Assembly (NCBI RefSeq): GCF_002263515.1
Contig: NZ_CP022752.1
Location: 3,472,001-3,536,000 of the forward strand
Reading direction: 5' to 3'
From: Actinopolyspora erythraea
Lineage (GTDB): Bacteria > Actinomycetota > Actinomycetes > Mycobacteriales > Pseudonocardiaceae
DNA: 64,000 nucleotides
Made by a program: the position numbers and the translations under genes. Positions 1-13,512 of the stretch are shown piece after piece (within the stretch, counting starts at the first letter, position 1; the number at the start of each line of letters is the position of its first letter). The notes under the pieces were generated by a model. The model was not told where the DNA came from and searched no databases. It worked only from the letters and a program-made list of their open reading frames with translations.

Positions 1-1935
<1,935 letters not shown>

Positions 1936-1939
<4 letters not shown>

Positions 1940-3144
1940 GGCCTCTCCTCCCGCGCTTCGGCTCGCTCGGTGAGCGCCGTGAGGTAGCCCCGCACGTTGC
2001 GCCGGGTCTCACCGAGGGAGTCCCCGCCGAACTTCTCCAGCACGGCCTGGGCCAGCACCAGCGCGACCATGGTCTCGGCCACCACCGCCGCGCGGGGCAC
2101 GGCCGTGATGTCCGAGCGCTGGTGCATGGCCTGCGCCTGCTCACCGGTACGCACGTCGATCGTGGACAGTGCGCGGGGCAGGCTGGAGATCGGTTTCTTG
2201 GCCGCGCGCACGACCAACGGTTCCCCGTTCGTGATGCCGCCCTCCAGGCCTCCGGCCCGGTTGCTGCCACGGTGCACCCAGTTCGGCCCGGCGGCGGGGT
2301 AGAGCTCGTCGTGGGCCGCGCTGCCCCGACGGCGCGCGTTGGCGAACGCGTCCCCGATCTCCACGCCCTTGACGGCCTGGATGCTCATCAAGGCCTGGGC
2401 CAGCCTGGAGTCGAGCTTGCGGTCCCAGTGCACGTGCGAACCGATGCCGGGGGGCAGCCCGTGGACGACCACCTCGACCACACCGCCCAGCGTGTCGCCC
2501 TCGGACTTGGCGGACTCCACCTCGGCCATCATGCGTTCGGTGGCCTCCTCACCGAAGGCACGTACCGGGTTCTCGTCGATGGTGGGCAGATCGGCCGCCG
2601 TGGGCAGTGCGTCCTGCGTGGCGTCCACATCCCCCAGTGAGACGACGTGGCTGACCAGCTCCACGCCGAGCAGCTGACGCAGGAAGTGGCGCGCGACGGT
2701 TCCCACGGCCACCCTGGCGGCCGTTTCCCTGGCACTCGCCCGTTCCAGCACGGGACGGGACTCGTCGAAGTCGTACTTCTGCATCCCCGGCAGATCGGCG
2801 TGCCCGGGCCGGGGGCGCGTCAGCGGTTCGTTGCGGGCCAGCGAGGACAGCACTTCCGGATCGACCGGATCAGCGGCCATCACCTGCTGCCACTTGGGCC
2901 ATTCGGTGTTGCCGATCCGCACGGCCACCGGTCCCCCCTGGGTGAGGCCGTGTCGGATACCACCGATCACCTCGAGTTCGTCGGATTCGAAGTTCATCCG
3001 GGGACTGCGGCCGAACCCGAGCTTACGACGCTCGAGCTGGGCGTTGATGTCCTCGGTGGTGACCTCGACGCCGGCCACCATTCCTTCCAAAACTCCCACC
3101 AGAGCGGGACCGTGTGATTCCCCGGCGGTCATCCAGCGCAGCAC
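1936..3144 (-). CDS. aroC: Chorismate synthase
   Basis: AroC makes chorismate from EPSP with reduced FMN. The start is taken as GTG 3144, giving 402 residues beginning [16 protein letters not shown], the conserved N-terminus of actinobacterial AroC; GGCAGGATC lies upstream. Other hallmarks are [27 protein letters not shown] and the [12 protein letters not shown] segment. It is the first gene of the aroCKBQ unit and lies 82 nt downstream of a prepilin peptidase gene on the same strand. The frame is open to 3216, but the extra residues are not family-like. Confidence 0.96.
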
Positions 3145-3225
3145 GTCCGCGATCCTGCCACGGGGTCCCCCGTTCCGGGCAGCCCGGGTGCCGGAGTATG
3201 TCGGGTTCCCACGCACCCGCCCGCC

Positions 3226-3900
3226 TCAGCCACCGAGGCGCGTGGGAACGAGCAGCGCGGGCGAGGCCGTCACCAGCCAGGCGGGCAGCAGCATCGCCGG
3301 GCCGTGCGGCAACCGGAATCGCAGGGTGAGCCCCGCCGCCAGCAGCGTGAGCAGCGCCGCCGCGAACATCACCACCGGGACGGCCGCCAGGGCCACCGCT
3401 CCCAGCGGCAGACCGAGCACGAAGGCCAGTTTCACGTCCCCGGCACCCAGCAGTCGCGGGCGCGTCGAGCGCACCAGGGCGTAACCACCGCCGAACAGCA
3501 GCGAGCCGACGAGGGCGCTCCACAACGACCCGTACCGCCCGGTGGCCACCGCCCAGCAGGACAGCGCGCTCAGCAGGGGTGCGGGGGCGCTCAGCGTCAA
3601 CCGGTCCGGCAGCCGCCCCTCGGCCAGGTCACAGGCGGCCAGTGCCACGGCGAACCACCCCAGGACCGCCGGAACCGGCGCCCACCAGATGGTGAGGCCA
3701 CCGCAACCGACGGCTGGGGCCAGCGACGCCCACAGCACGGCGAGCGCCGAGCGGCACGACGCGAGGCGAACCGCTCCCCGCCCGTGCGTCGCGTCGACGG
3801 CGAGCCGGGCGCAGCGCGCACCCGCCAACCATCCGAGCGGGAAGAGCACCGCGGTCGCCGCGACGACCGGTATCAGTGTGATGAGCGAACTCCCGAACAC
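3226..3900 (-). CDS. Prepilin peptidase, A24 family (short form)
   Basis: This 224-residue multi-pass membrane protein resembles the C-terminal aspartyl protease domain of type IV prepilin peptidases. The two catalytic aspartates are in ACDLAEGRLPDRLT (about residue 90) and GAGDVK (about residue 152), the GxGD motif. The cysteine-bearing N-terminal methylation domain of PilD is absent, as in many actinobacterial TadV/CppA-like enzymes. The start is GTG 3900 with GAGGA nine bases upstream. No pilin or tad assembly genes occur in the window, so its substrate must be encoded elsewhere. An A24 peptidase next to aroC is common in actinomycetes. Confidence 0.85.
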   Translation of the reverse strand: MFGSSLITLIPVVAATAVLFPLGWLAGARCARLAVDATHGRGAVRLASCRSALAVLWASLAPAVGCGGLTIWWAPVPAVLGWFAVALAACDLAEGRLPDRLTLSAPAPLLSALSCWAVATGRYGSLWSALVGSLLFGGGYALVRSTRPRLLGAGDVKLAFVLGLPLGAVALAAVPVVMFAAALLTLLAAGLTLRFRLPHGPAMLLPAWLVTASPALLVPTRLGG

Positions 3901-4026
3901 GACCGTATCCTCGGAGTCCGCTCACCGAGGCGCCCACGAGATCCCCGGATCTCCTCGGCGTGTCGGGAATCGCCCCCGCCGAACGGACGCGAATCCCGAC
4001 CACCGGCCCTGGCGACCCGGCCGGCG

Positions 4027-4482
4027 TCACGAGTCCACGGTGAACAGCGGATCCCCGCCGCTGACCCGGGCGTCGTCGGCTATGTTCGACAGCGCCTCAT
4101 GGCCGACATCCAGCACCACCACGGGACACACCGAGGAGTAGCCTTGCTGCTCGACCTCGGTGGGGTTCCAGGTGACGACCGGTTGGCCCGCCGTCACCCG
4201 CTCCCCCTTGGTGGCGTGGACCGTGAATCCCGCCCCCTCCAGCTTGACGGTGTCGATTCCCAGGTGCACCAGCACGGCCTTGCCGTCGTCAGTGGAGACG
4301 ACGAAGGCGTGCGGGTGCAGCGTCGACAGGGTTCCCTCGACCGGGGCCACGGCCTCAGAGCTGCCGCCGCTCGGCTTGACCGCCACTCCCGGCCCCACCA
4401 TCGCCTGCGAGAAAACCGGGTCCGGCACCTCGCTGATCGGTGCCGTCAGACCCGTTACCGGACTGAGTACCTGAACGCTCAC
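4027..4482 (-). CDS. crr: PTS EIIA component, glucose family (Crr-like)
   Basis: EIIA accepts phosphate from HPr and passes it to EIIB. The 151-residue protein has the two active-site histidines of the family, in LHPHAFVV and VLVHLGIDTVKLEG; the second is the phosphorylated one. The GTG start at 4482 overlaps the EIIB stop (GTGA), so the two are coupled. In Streptomyces the equivalent crr serves as the EIIA of the N-acetylglucosamine permease. Together with the dre site upstream of EIIB, this makes GlcNAc the most likely sugar, although glucose-family membership alone does not settle it. Confidence 0.92.
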   Translation of the reverse strand: MSVQVLSPVTGLTAPISEVPDPVFSQAMVGPGVAVKPSGGSSEAVAPVEGTLSTLHPHAFVVSTDDGKAVLVHLGIDTVKLEGAGFTVHATKGERVTAGQPVVTWNPTEVEQQGYSSVCPVVVLDVGHEALSNIADDARVSGGDPLFTVDS

Positions 4483-4715
4483 AACAAATCCTCGATATCG
4501 CTCGCGATGGTGTCCGCCTCCGGACCCACCACGACCTGGACGACCGTGCCCTGCTGCATCACGCCGTGCGCGCCCGCCTTCTTCAGCGCGGGTTCGTCGA
4601 CCTTTCCGCCGTCCTCCAGTTCGCAACGGAGTCGCGTAATGCACGGCTCGATCTCGACGACGTTGCCCTGGCCACCCAGGGCGGCCAGAATCGCCGCAGC
4701 CTTGTCATCAGCCAC
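4479..4715 (-). CDS. PTS EIIB component, Glc/GlcNAc family
   Basis: This free-standing 78-residue EIIB carries the phosphocysteine in EPCITRLRC (the C-x-T-R-L-R signature). It receives phosphate from EIIA and gives it to the sugar bound by EIIC. The start is GTG 4715, with GGAGG six bases upstream. It resembles NagF of Streptomyces, where EIIB is also separate from EIIC. It is divergent from the EIIC gene across a 307-bp spacer that contains a DasR-type operator. Confidence 0.92.
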   Translation of the reverse strand: MADDKAAAILAALGGQGNVVEIEPCITRLRCELEDGGKVDEPALKKAGAHGVMQQGTVVQVVVGPEADTIASDIEDLL

Positions 4716-4860
4716 CGAAATCCTCCACCTTCGATCACTCGCGCGTCGAGTGTTGTGCCCACAGCTAACCACGCCGTCCCGGCTGCGTCCGATGTCGAAC
4801 CGGCAACGAATCCGCCACCCGCTTGACACTCGTTCACCTGGAGGCGCAAGGTTCCCTCCA

Positions 4861-4876
4861 ACTGGTTTAGACCTTA
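4861..4876. promoter_or_regulatory. Putative DasR-responsive element (dre)
   Basis: The 16-mer ACTGGTTTAGACCTTA closely matches the dre consensus ACTGGTCTAGACCAGT bound by the GntR regulator DasR, with the left half-site intact. It sits in the divergent spacer between the EIIB gene (start 4715) and the EIIC gene (start 5023). TTGACA at 4823-4828 could be a -35 for the EIIC direction, which would place the operator over the start of transcription. The position, between the PTS genes DasR is known to control in Streptomyces, supports the call; DasR binding itself is inferred. Confidence 0.72.
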
Positions 4877-5022
4877 CCGTACCAACCGCCAGGCGACGGT
4901 ACGAGTGACTCGGCGGACAGTGAGCGACAGGTGTGCCCGACCCCGACCGGCACCACCGGAGCGTACTGGCCGCGACGCGTCGAAACCGTTCCAACGCACC
5001 GGTGTATCCCAGGAGGTACTCG

Positions 5023-6288
5023 ATGAGCACCAGCGCCAGCCCGTCCTCGGGCGGCAGCAAGGCCTTCGCTCAGCTACAGCGGCTCGGCAAGAGCCTGATG
5101 CTCCCCATCGCCGTGCTCCCCGCGGCGGCACTGCTGCTCCGGCTGGGGCAGAAGGACCTGGTCGGCGCCATCCCTGGCCTGACCGAAGTCGGCAGCGTCA
5201 TCAGCTCCGCGGGCGGGGCGCTGTTCGACAACCTGCCGCTGCTGTTCGCCATCGGCGTGGCGATCGGGTTCGCGCGCAAGGCCGACGGATCCACGGCCCT
5301 GGCCGGGGCGGTGGGATACCTGGTTCTCGCCGGGGTGCTGTACCAGATGACCGGCACCGAGGGTGAGACCGTCTACAACAAGGGTCCCTACGGCGTGCTG
5401 GGCGGCATCATCGCGGGCCTGGTGGCCGCCGGTCTGTGGCAGCGCTTCCACCGGATCAAACTGCCCTCCTACTTGGGCTTCTTCGGTGGGAGGCGCTTCG
5501 TCCCGATCATCACCTCGGTGGTCATGCTGGTCATCGGTGTGCTGCTCGGGATCGTCTTCCCCTACTTCGACCAGGCGCTGACGGCCTTCAGCGAGGCGGT
5601 CACCGGCAGCGCCGTGGTGGGCGGCGGGATCTACGGCGTGGTCAACCGGCTGCTGCTGCCGATCGGCCTGCACCACATCCCGAACGCCATCCTGTGGTTC
5701 AGCACCGGCGAGTACCAGGGCACCCAGGGCGACATCAACCGGTTCTTCGAGGGCGACCCCACGGCGGGCACCTTCATGACCGGGTTCTTCCCCATCTTCA
5801 TGTTCGCGCTGCCCGCCGCCGCGCTGGCGATCTACCACTCCGCCAAGCCCTCACAGCGCAAGCTGGTCGGCGGTATCATGTTCTCCACGGGTCTGACCGC
5901 CTTCCTGACCGGTGTCACCGAACCGCTGGAGTTCTCGTTCATCTTCGTGGCGTGGCCGCTGCTGATCGTGCACGCCATCCTGACGGGGACCTCGTTGGCC
6001 CTGGTCAACGCACTGGACATCCACCACGGTTTCGGTTTCTCGGCGGGAGCCATCGACTACCTGCTCAACTTCGGAATCGCGCAGAAGGCGCTGTGGTTGA
6101 TACCGATCGGGTTGGTCTACGCCGTCATCTACTACTTCCTGTTCCGGATCATCATCACGAAGATGAACCTGCCGACTCCAGGGCGGGAGGAAGACGCCGA
6201 AACCGAACAGTCGGACTCCGATCCCGGCTCGGTGACCACCGGTTCGTCCGGAAGCGGCGATTCGGCGGCGAGCGGGAACAAGACCTGA
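5023..6288 (+). CDS. PTS EIIC component, probably N-acetylglucosamine-specific
   Basis: EIIC is the membrane channel and sugar-binding subunit of the PTS. The 421-residue protein starts MSTSASPSS with AGGAGG seven bases upstream, and has about ten hydrophobic segments. Family landmarks are LMLPIAVLPAAALLLRLG, GLHHIPNAILWF, the TGVTEPLEFSF sugar-site motif and LDIHHGFGFSAGAIDY. There is no fused EIIB; the separate EIIB and EIIA are divergent upstream. The C-terminal 40 residues are acidic and Ser/Gly-rich. A NagE2-like GlcNAc role is inferred from architecture and the dre site; glucose is the alternative. Confidence 0.9.
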   Translation: MSTSASPSSGGSKAFAQLQRLGKSLMLPIAVLPAAALLLRLGQKDLVGAIPGLTEVGSVISSAGGALFDNLPLLFAIGVAIGFARKADGSTALAGAVGYLVLAGVLYQMTGTEGETVYNKGPYGVLGGIIAGLVAAGLWQRFHRIKLPSYLGFFGGRRFVPIITSVVMLVIGVLLGIVFPYFDQALTAFSEAVTGSAVVGGGIYGVVNRLLLPIGLHHIPNAILWFSTGEYQGTQGDINRFFEGDPTAGTFMTGFFPIFMFALPAAALAIYHSAKPSQRKLVGGIMFSTGLTAFLTGVTEPLEFSFIFVAWPLLIVHAILTGTSLALVNALDIHHGFGFSAGAIDYLLNFGIAQKALWLIPIGLVYAVIYYFLFRIIITKMNLPTPGREEDAETEQSDSDPGSVTTGSSGSGDSAASGNKT

Positions 6289-6339
6289 TCCCCGCTGGAG
6301 GGCGAGGACCGGTAGGCAACGACGAGAACGGACGAGGAG

Positions 6340-6609
6340 ATGCCTGAACGACACGTCACCGTCGCGAGCAAGGTAGGGCTGCACGCACGGCCCGCGGCCC
6401 TGCTGGCCAAGGAGGCGGCCGCGCAATCGGTGAAGATCACCATCCGCAAGCAGGAGACGGAGCCGGTCGAGGCCGCCAGCATCCTGGGACTGATGACGCT
6501 GGGGGCCGCGTACGGCGACGAAGTCGTGCTAGCAGCCGACGGCGAGGGGGCCGACGACGCGCTGGACCGCATCGCGGAGCTCGTGGGAAGCGAGCTGGAC
6601 GGCTCCTGA
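6340..6609 (+). CDS. ptsH: Phosphocarrier protein HPr
   Basis: HPr carries phosphate from enzyme I to EIIA. The 89-residue protein has the active-site histidine in SKVGLHARPA (His16) and the regulatory-serine region EAASILGLMTLGA. It begins at ATG 6340 with GAGGAG directly upstream and follows the EIIC gene by 51 nt, so both are probably cotranscribed. Enzyme I (ptsI) is not in the window. Confidence 0.95.
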   Translation: MPERHVTVASKVGLHARPAALLAKEAAAQSVKITIRKQETEPVEAASILGLMTLGAAYGDEVVLAADGEGADDALDRIAELVGSELDGS

Positions 6610-6822
6610 GGAAACCGCGGTGGCTCGGTTTCCGCGGTGGGACGGCCCGCGGAAGCTCCCGCGGAGTCTCTCGCCGCCGGGCGAGGGCAGCACGGGAGTC
6701 CCGGGGCGATGCCGAGCGCGGCGGTGGTTGGAGTTCGACGCTGGGGTTCCTCGCTCGGCGGGACGGCGATCCCACGAGAGGTCCGGGACGCCGGGAACCC
6801 TGAAAATCCGTCACACCTGGTT

Positions 6823-6858
6823 GTGGGCCGGTCCTTCCGCGCGGAAGGACCGGCCCAC
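6823..6858. terminator. 36-bp perfect palindrome, bidirectional terminator candidate
   Basis: Two 18-bp arms (6823-6840 and 6841-6858; left arm GTGGGCCGGTCCTTCCGC) are exact reverse complements with no spacer. It lies between the convergent ptsH and aroE genes, 214 nt past the ptsH stop, which fits a bidirectional terminator. No long T tract follows, as is common in high-GC actinomycetes. I see no gene in the rest of the 6610-6931 interval. Confidence 0.7.
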
Positions 6859-6931
6859 TTTCGCGTGAGAACCTCGCGGAACCGACCGCCGGGAACGGGC
6901 GGAGGCACGTTCGCCGCGGCGGGCCCGCCAC

Positions 6932-7825
6932 TCACCGCAACGGGAGCGGCACCCCGCCACCGGTGGCCTCGGACAACGCGTCCCGCATCGCCACTCGCGG
7001 CGCGGAAACCCCCGTGAACAGCTCGACCTGGCCGAACGACTGGTGCAGCAGCATGTCCAGCCCGGTGGCCAACCGGCCGCCCACGGCGTGCACTGCCTCC
7101 GCCAACGGCGTCGGCCAGGGGTGGTACACCACGTCCAGCACGCACCCCGCCTTCGCCAGCTCGCGGGCGTGCCCGTCCACCGCCCCGGCAGGCAACGTGG
7201 AGACCACCACGTCGGCGGCAGCGGCGGCCTCGGCCAGGTCCAACGACCCCAGCGCCCGCGCCTCGGCACGCACCCCGACACGTTCGGCCGTCGCCAGCGC
7301 GGCCTCGGCACGCGCGGGATCCCGCACCGCCAGGGTCACCGTCCGCACCCCGAGCTCCGCGAAGGCGGCGAGCACAGCCAGGGCGGTACCCCCCGCACCT
7401 AGTACCAGCCCGGTACCCGCTTCCGGAGCACCGCCAACGCGGAAACCACCGGCCCCGCGCAACGCCCCGGAAACGCCGTCGACGTCGGTGCAGTCGGCGT
7501 ACCATCCCCCTTCGGGGTGCCGGACCAGTGTATTGGCGGCGCCGACCGCGACGGCGCGCTCACTGCTCTCCGATGCCAGCTCCAACGCCGCGTGCTTGCC
7601 CGGCATGGTCACCGACAACCCGCGCCAATCGGGACCGAGCTCACCGACCAGTTCCCGCAAGCCCTCCGCGTCCCGTTCGATGCGCTGGTACGACCAGTCG
7701 TGCAGCCCGAGCGCCGTGTAGGCGGCGCCGTGCAGCACCGGGGAGAGCGAGTGCTCCACCGGCGACCCCACCACCCCGGCTCTGACCGCACGCGGACCCA
7801 CCGACTCGGGTGACTGAGCTGACAT
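6932..7825 (-). CDS. aroE: Shikimate dehydrogenase
   Basis: AroE reduces 3-dehydroshikimate with NADPH. In the 297-residue protein the substrate site SPVEHSLSPVLHGAAY lies near residues 21-36. VTMPGKHAALE contains the catalytic lysine (VT.P.K). The dinucleotide loop is LGAGGTALAVLAAF, and GLDMLLHQS near the C-terminus is conserved. The ATG at 7825 has AGGGGAG upstream. It continues the minus-strand order alaS-ruvX-mltG-aroE; the aroCKBQ genes that usually follow lie about 3.8 kb further on, beyond the PTS genes. Confidence 0.95.
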   Translation of the reverse strand: MSAQSPESVGPRAVRAGVVGSPVEHSLSPVLHGAAYTALGLHDWSYQRIERDAEGLRELVGELGPDWRGLSVTMPGKHAALELASESSERAVAVGAANTLVRHPEGGWYADCTDVDGVSGALRGAGGFRVGGAPEAGTGLVLGAGGTALAVLAAFAELGVRTVTLAVRDPARAEAALATAERVGVRAEARALGSLDLAEAAAAADVVVSTLPAGAVDGHARELAKAGCVLDVVYHPWPTPLAEAVHAVGGRLATGLDMLLHQSFGQVELFTGVSAPRVAMRDALSEATGGGVPLPLR

Positions 7826-7889
7826 TCCCGAAAGCTCCCCTCGGAACCGGACTCTCGTAAGAACGACGCGGACCGCTCGCGGGCGAACC

Positions 7890-9101
7890 TCAGACGCCGT
7901 TGCGGTCGGCCTTCTGCTGGGCCTTCTTGTGCTGCTCGAACGTCTCGGAGAAGCACGAGGTGCCGTCCTTGTGGCACTTGACGAAGTACTTCCAGTCCCC
8001 CTCGGCGGGACTGGCCGCCGCCTTGATCGCCGCCGTGCTGGGCGCGGAGATCGGCGTAGGGGGCAGGCCGGACCTGACGTAGGTGTTGTACGGCCCCTCC
8101 CGCGCCCTGTCCTCGTCGTCGGTGTAGAGCTGCGGGTCCTCCAGCACGTAGTTGATCGTCGAGTCGAGCTCCAACCGCATGTCGATCGCCAGCCGATTCT
8201 CGATCACGCGAGCGACCTTGTCGAAGTCCTCCGTGATGCCCTCGCTCTGCACCAGCGAGGCGATCCTGATCAGCTCGTAGCGCGAGTGGCCGGTGTCGGA
8301 GGCGAGTTTCGACAAGCCCTCGGCCCGCATCTTGCCGAAGGACTCCTCCAGCACCGAGCGCAGGATCTCCGCCGGAGCGGCCGTAGGCTCGACGTGGTAG
8401 ATCCCCGGCAGGATGAGCCCCTCCAGCCGTCGCCTGGGATGGGGAACGTCCGAGATCGCTTCGGCGGCCCAGTCCGGGACACCGAGCTCGGACAGCGGTG
8501 CCCGGGTGGCGACCTCGGTCATCCGCTCCCCGTCGACGCAGCCGGGCGAGCCCTTCCCGCCGGTACAGGTGGTCTCCGCCAGCCGTGTGAGGATCCCCTT
8601 CTTCACCTTCTCGCCCGGCAGGTCGTGGTCGGCGAGCTGCATACCGCCGCGGATCTCCACCCTGCCGGCTCTGGCCTCGTCGGAGACGATGCGCCGCACG
8701 GCCGCCTCACCGGACATCTTGGCCCGCATCAGATAGAAGCCCGGTTGGATCCCGGTGATCTCGCTGTTGCCCTCCGCGGCCGCGACGAAGGCCTTGGCCG
8801 AGGCGACCACGTCCCGTTCCGAGAGCGTGGTGGCGATGGCACTGGTCGTCTCGCCCTGCTGGACCTCGATGACGACCTGCCCCTCGCCGGACCCCTCGTA
8901 GTCCTCGTAGCTGCCGAGCCGGAGCAGCTGCAGCAAGCCGTAGCAGGCACCACCGACGACGATCAGCAGTACCAGGACTCCGGAGGACGCCGTGATGACG
9001 CGGCGACGTCGGCGGCGGTGCAACCGCTCACGCTCCTGCTTGCGGCCACCGCGCGGCGTCTCTCCAGCGTCATCGGTGAACAGGCCCAGATCATCGTTCA
9101 C
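7890..9101 (-). CDS. mltG: Endolytic murein transglycosylase MltG
   Basis: MltG is a membrane-anchored lytic transglycosylase that cuts nascent glycan strands. The 403-residue protein has an acidic then Arg-rich cytoplasmic tail (residues 1-34), one membrane segment (about 36-60) and an extracellular YceG domain. The LysM-like start is EGQVVIEVQQGETTSAIATTL. The catalytic region reads IASLVQSEGI, where most family members have EKE; the second Glu is kept and the first is Gln. Conserved NRLAIDMRLELDSTINY and YNTYVRSGLPPTPISAPS follow. The start is GTG 9101 with GAGAGG upstream, 12 nt after ruvX. Confidence 0.93.
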   Translation of the reverse strand: MNDDLGLFTDDAGETPRGGRKQERERLHRRRRRRVITASSGVLVLLIVVGGACYGLLQLLRLGSYEDYEGSGEGQVVIEVQQGETTSAIATTLSERDVVASAKAFVAAAEGNSEITGIQPGFYLMRAKMSGEAAVRRIVSDEARAGRVEIRGGMQLADHDLPGEKVKKGILTRLAETTCTGGKGSPGCVDGERMTEVATRAPLSELGVPDWAAEAISDVPHPRRRLEGLILPGIYHVEPTAAPAEILRSVLEESFGKMRAEGLSKLASDTGHSRYELIRIASLVQSEGITEDFDKVARVIENRLAIDMRLELDSTINYVLEDPQLYTDDEDRAREGPYNTYVRSGLPPTPISAPSTAAIKAAASPAEGDWKYFVKCHKDGTSCFSETFEQHKKAQQKADRNGV

Positions 9102-9113
9102 GCCGGGGTCCTC

Positions 9114-9604
9114 TCATTCGCTCCGGCCACGTGCGTCGAGCCAGGACTGCAGGATCTCGACCGCGGCCGCCTGATCCACCACGTCCCGTTGACGCCTACC
9201 ACGGATTCCGCGGTCGGACAGCATCCGAGTGGCCGTGACCGTGGTGAGTCGCTCGTCACTGAGCCTCACCGGCACGTCACCGGTCCTGGCGTCGAGCGCG
9301 TCGGAGTAGGAACGCGCCATGTCGGCCGCCGGACCGTGCCTGCCCGCCAGGGTCACCGGCAGGCCGACCACTATCTCGACCACCTCGTACTCGCGTACCA
9401 GCTCGGCGAGGCGGTCGAGATCCGATTTGCGCGACCTGTCGCGCTTGAGCGTGATCAGCGGGCTGGCGAGGATGGGCGCCGGGTCGCTGACCGCGACCCC
9501 CACCCTGGCCTCCCCCACGTCCACGCAGATGCGCCTGCCCGGTCCCGGGTCCGCCCGGCCACCGGAGCCCGCGTCGTCGGCCTCGGTTTCGGACCGTTCG
9601 GGGT

Positions 9605-9608
<4 letters not shown>
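9114..9608 (-). CDS. ruvX: Holliday junction resolvase-like protein RuvX/YqgF
   Basis: This 164-residue RNase H-fold protein shows ICVDVGEARVGVAVSD (first catalytic Asp), VVGLPVTLAGRHGP, RLSDERLTTVTA and, near the end, DVVDQAAAVEILQSWL (last acidic site). YqgF proteins act as putative Holliday junction resolvases or in rRNA processing. The 28-residue N-terminal extension is Gly/Asp/Glu-rich. The GTG start overlaps the alaS stop by 4 nt, so the two are coupled; alaS-ruvX-mltG is a standard actinobacterial order. Confidence 0.93.
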
Positions 9609-12283
<2,675 letters not shown>

Positions 12284-12367
12284 GATGGGTCCTTCTACGC
12301 GGATGCGGGCTACCGGCACGGAGCAGGCGGGACACCGGTCGGCGTGAGCGGCGACTCGCGACGAACG

Positions 12368-12724
12368 TCAGCGCCCCGCCCTACGAGCTCGCCGCCCGTG
12401 CGAACCGGCTTCCTCGAGCGTTCCGGCCATCCGGGTCACCTGCCGGTTCCCATTGTCCGGCAACGTGACGGCCCTCGGTTCGCGGCCTCCGGTGACGACG
12501 CCGGTGCGCTCGGTCACGCTCTCGTGGAGCTCGCGTTCGCGCTCGCTCATCCCCGCGCGCACGTCGGCTCCGAACGAGCCTACCGCCTCCGCCAGTTCCC
12601 GAACCGCGTCGCCGAGCTGGTCGGCCATCCCGGTGGGGGTGGCCCTGCGCGCGGTCCGGTTCACCTTACGGCTCAGCGCCACGCCCGCGGCGACACCGGC
12701 ACCGAGCCAGAACAGACGGCTCAC
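12368..12724 (-). CDS. Small membrane-associated protein, DUF6167-like
   Basis: This 118-residue protein has one N-terminal membrane segment (LFWLGAGVAAGVALS, residues 4-18), a basic stretch, then a charged helical region and a basic C-terminus. It resembles small actinobacterial proteins of the DUF6167 type that sit upstream of alaS, but no function is known. Its GTG start overlaps the stop of the DUF948-like gene (GTGA), and it lies 84 nt before alaS on the same strand, so all three may be cotranscribed. Confidence 0.75.
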   Translation of the reverse strand: MSRLFWLGAGVAAGVALSRKVNRTARRATPTGMADQLGDAVRELAEAVGSFGADVRAGMSERERELHESVTERTGVVTGGREPRAVTLPDNGNRQVTRMAGTLEEAGSHGRRARRAGR

Positions 12725-13125
12725 TTACGACCCCCTTTGCGCCTGCGGGAATGCTTGCCCGCGGCCTGTTCATCACGCTTGCGGCGGGCGCGCAGGGCTT
12801 TGCTCACGCCGTAGGTGAAGGCGGCCGACTTCACCAGCGGGCCTCCCAGTGTAGCGGTGAACAGCGAAGACAGTGCGGACACATTGCTGGAGACCGACTG
12901 CGCGTTGGCTGTGATGCCGTCAACACGCTCCAACTGCGTGTTCACGTGATCGAGGGTGGTGTTCGCCCCGGTGAACAGCGGATCGGAGTTCTCCTGCGCC
13001 TTGCGGATCGCGTTGGTCGCCTCGTCCAGGGTGCGGCCGAGCTTGACCAACGGGATCGCCAGCAGCACGACCAGCAGCACGAAAGCACCTGCTGCGATCA
13101 GCGCGGCGATCTCGGTGGGCGTCAC
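12721..13125 (-). CDS. DUF948-containing membrane protein
   Basis: The 134-residue protein has one N-terminal membrane helix (about residues 6-28) followed by a heptad-like coiled region (LGRTLDEATNAIRKAQENSD to about residue 85) and a highly basic tail. This is the DUF948 layout seen next to alaS in actinobacteria; the function is unknown. The start is GTG 13125 with GGGAGGA upstream. It appears to be the first gene of a unit with the DUF6167-like gene and possibly alaS. Confidence 0.8.
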   Translation of the reverse strand: MTPTEIAALIAAGAFVLLVVLLAIPLVKLGRTLDEATNAIRKAQENSDPLFTGANTTLDHVNTQLERVDGITANAQSVSSNVSALSSLFTATLGGPLVKSAAFTYGVSKALRARRKRDEQAAGKHSRRRKGGRK

Positions 13126-13512
13126 GTGTCCTCCCGGTTTCCAGCTGATTCGCGTGCGGCCGTCGTAACGGTCGCCCCGAAACGACGGCGATGATCGCGG
13201 TCAGGCTACCGCGCCGCCGTGATCGGCGCGTGTGCGGCTTTGCGGCACACTTCGCCGAGCCCGCCGCCGGGGCCACCACCGGAGGTTCGCCCGGGCATCG
13301 GGCCGGGAGGCGAATGCGGTGCGGCACCGGCCACGTGGCTTCTCGTACTCGCTCGACTCTGCCGGGACTGGAGTGGACGTATCGGGCGAGTGGGGCGACG
13401 GGACCCTACTAGGATTCGGGCACGGGTGCTCGGCGCGAGGGGACTGCCGGCACGATAGATTGCCTGACCGGCCGTGTTGGCACCGCCGGACTAGCACGAG
13501 GGGACGCGTCGA
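13126..13512. other. Divergent intergenic region without a gene
   Basis: This 387-bp spacer lies between the divergent DUF948 gene and the permease-like gene. Reading frames in it are short and Pro/Arg-rich with no recognisable protein. It presumably holds both promoters, but I see no clear -10/-35 pair. Confidence 0.5.

Noticed and set aside
13191..13458. Short plus-strand frames between the DUF948 and permease genes
   Set aside because: They are Pro/Arg-rich with no start signal and no recognisable domain.
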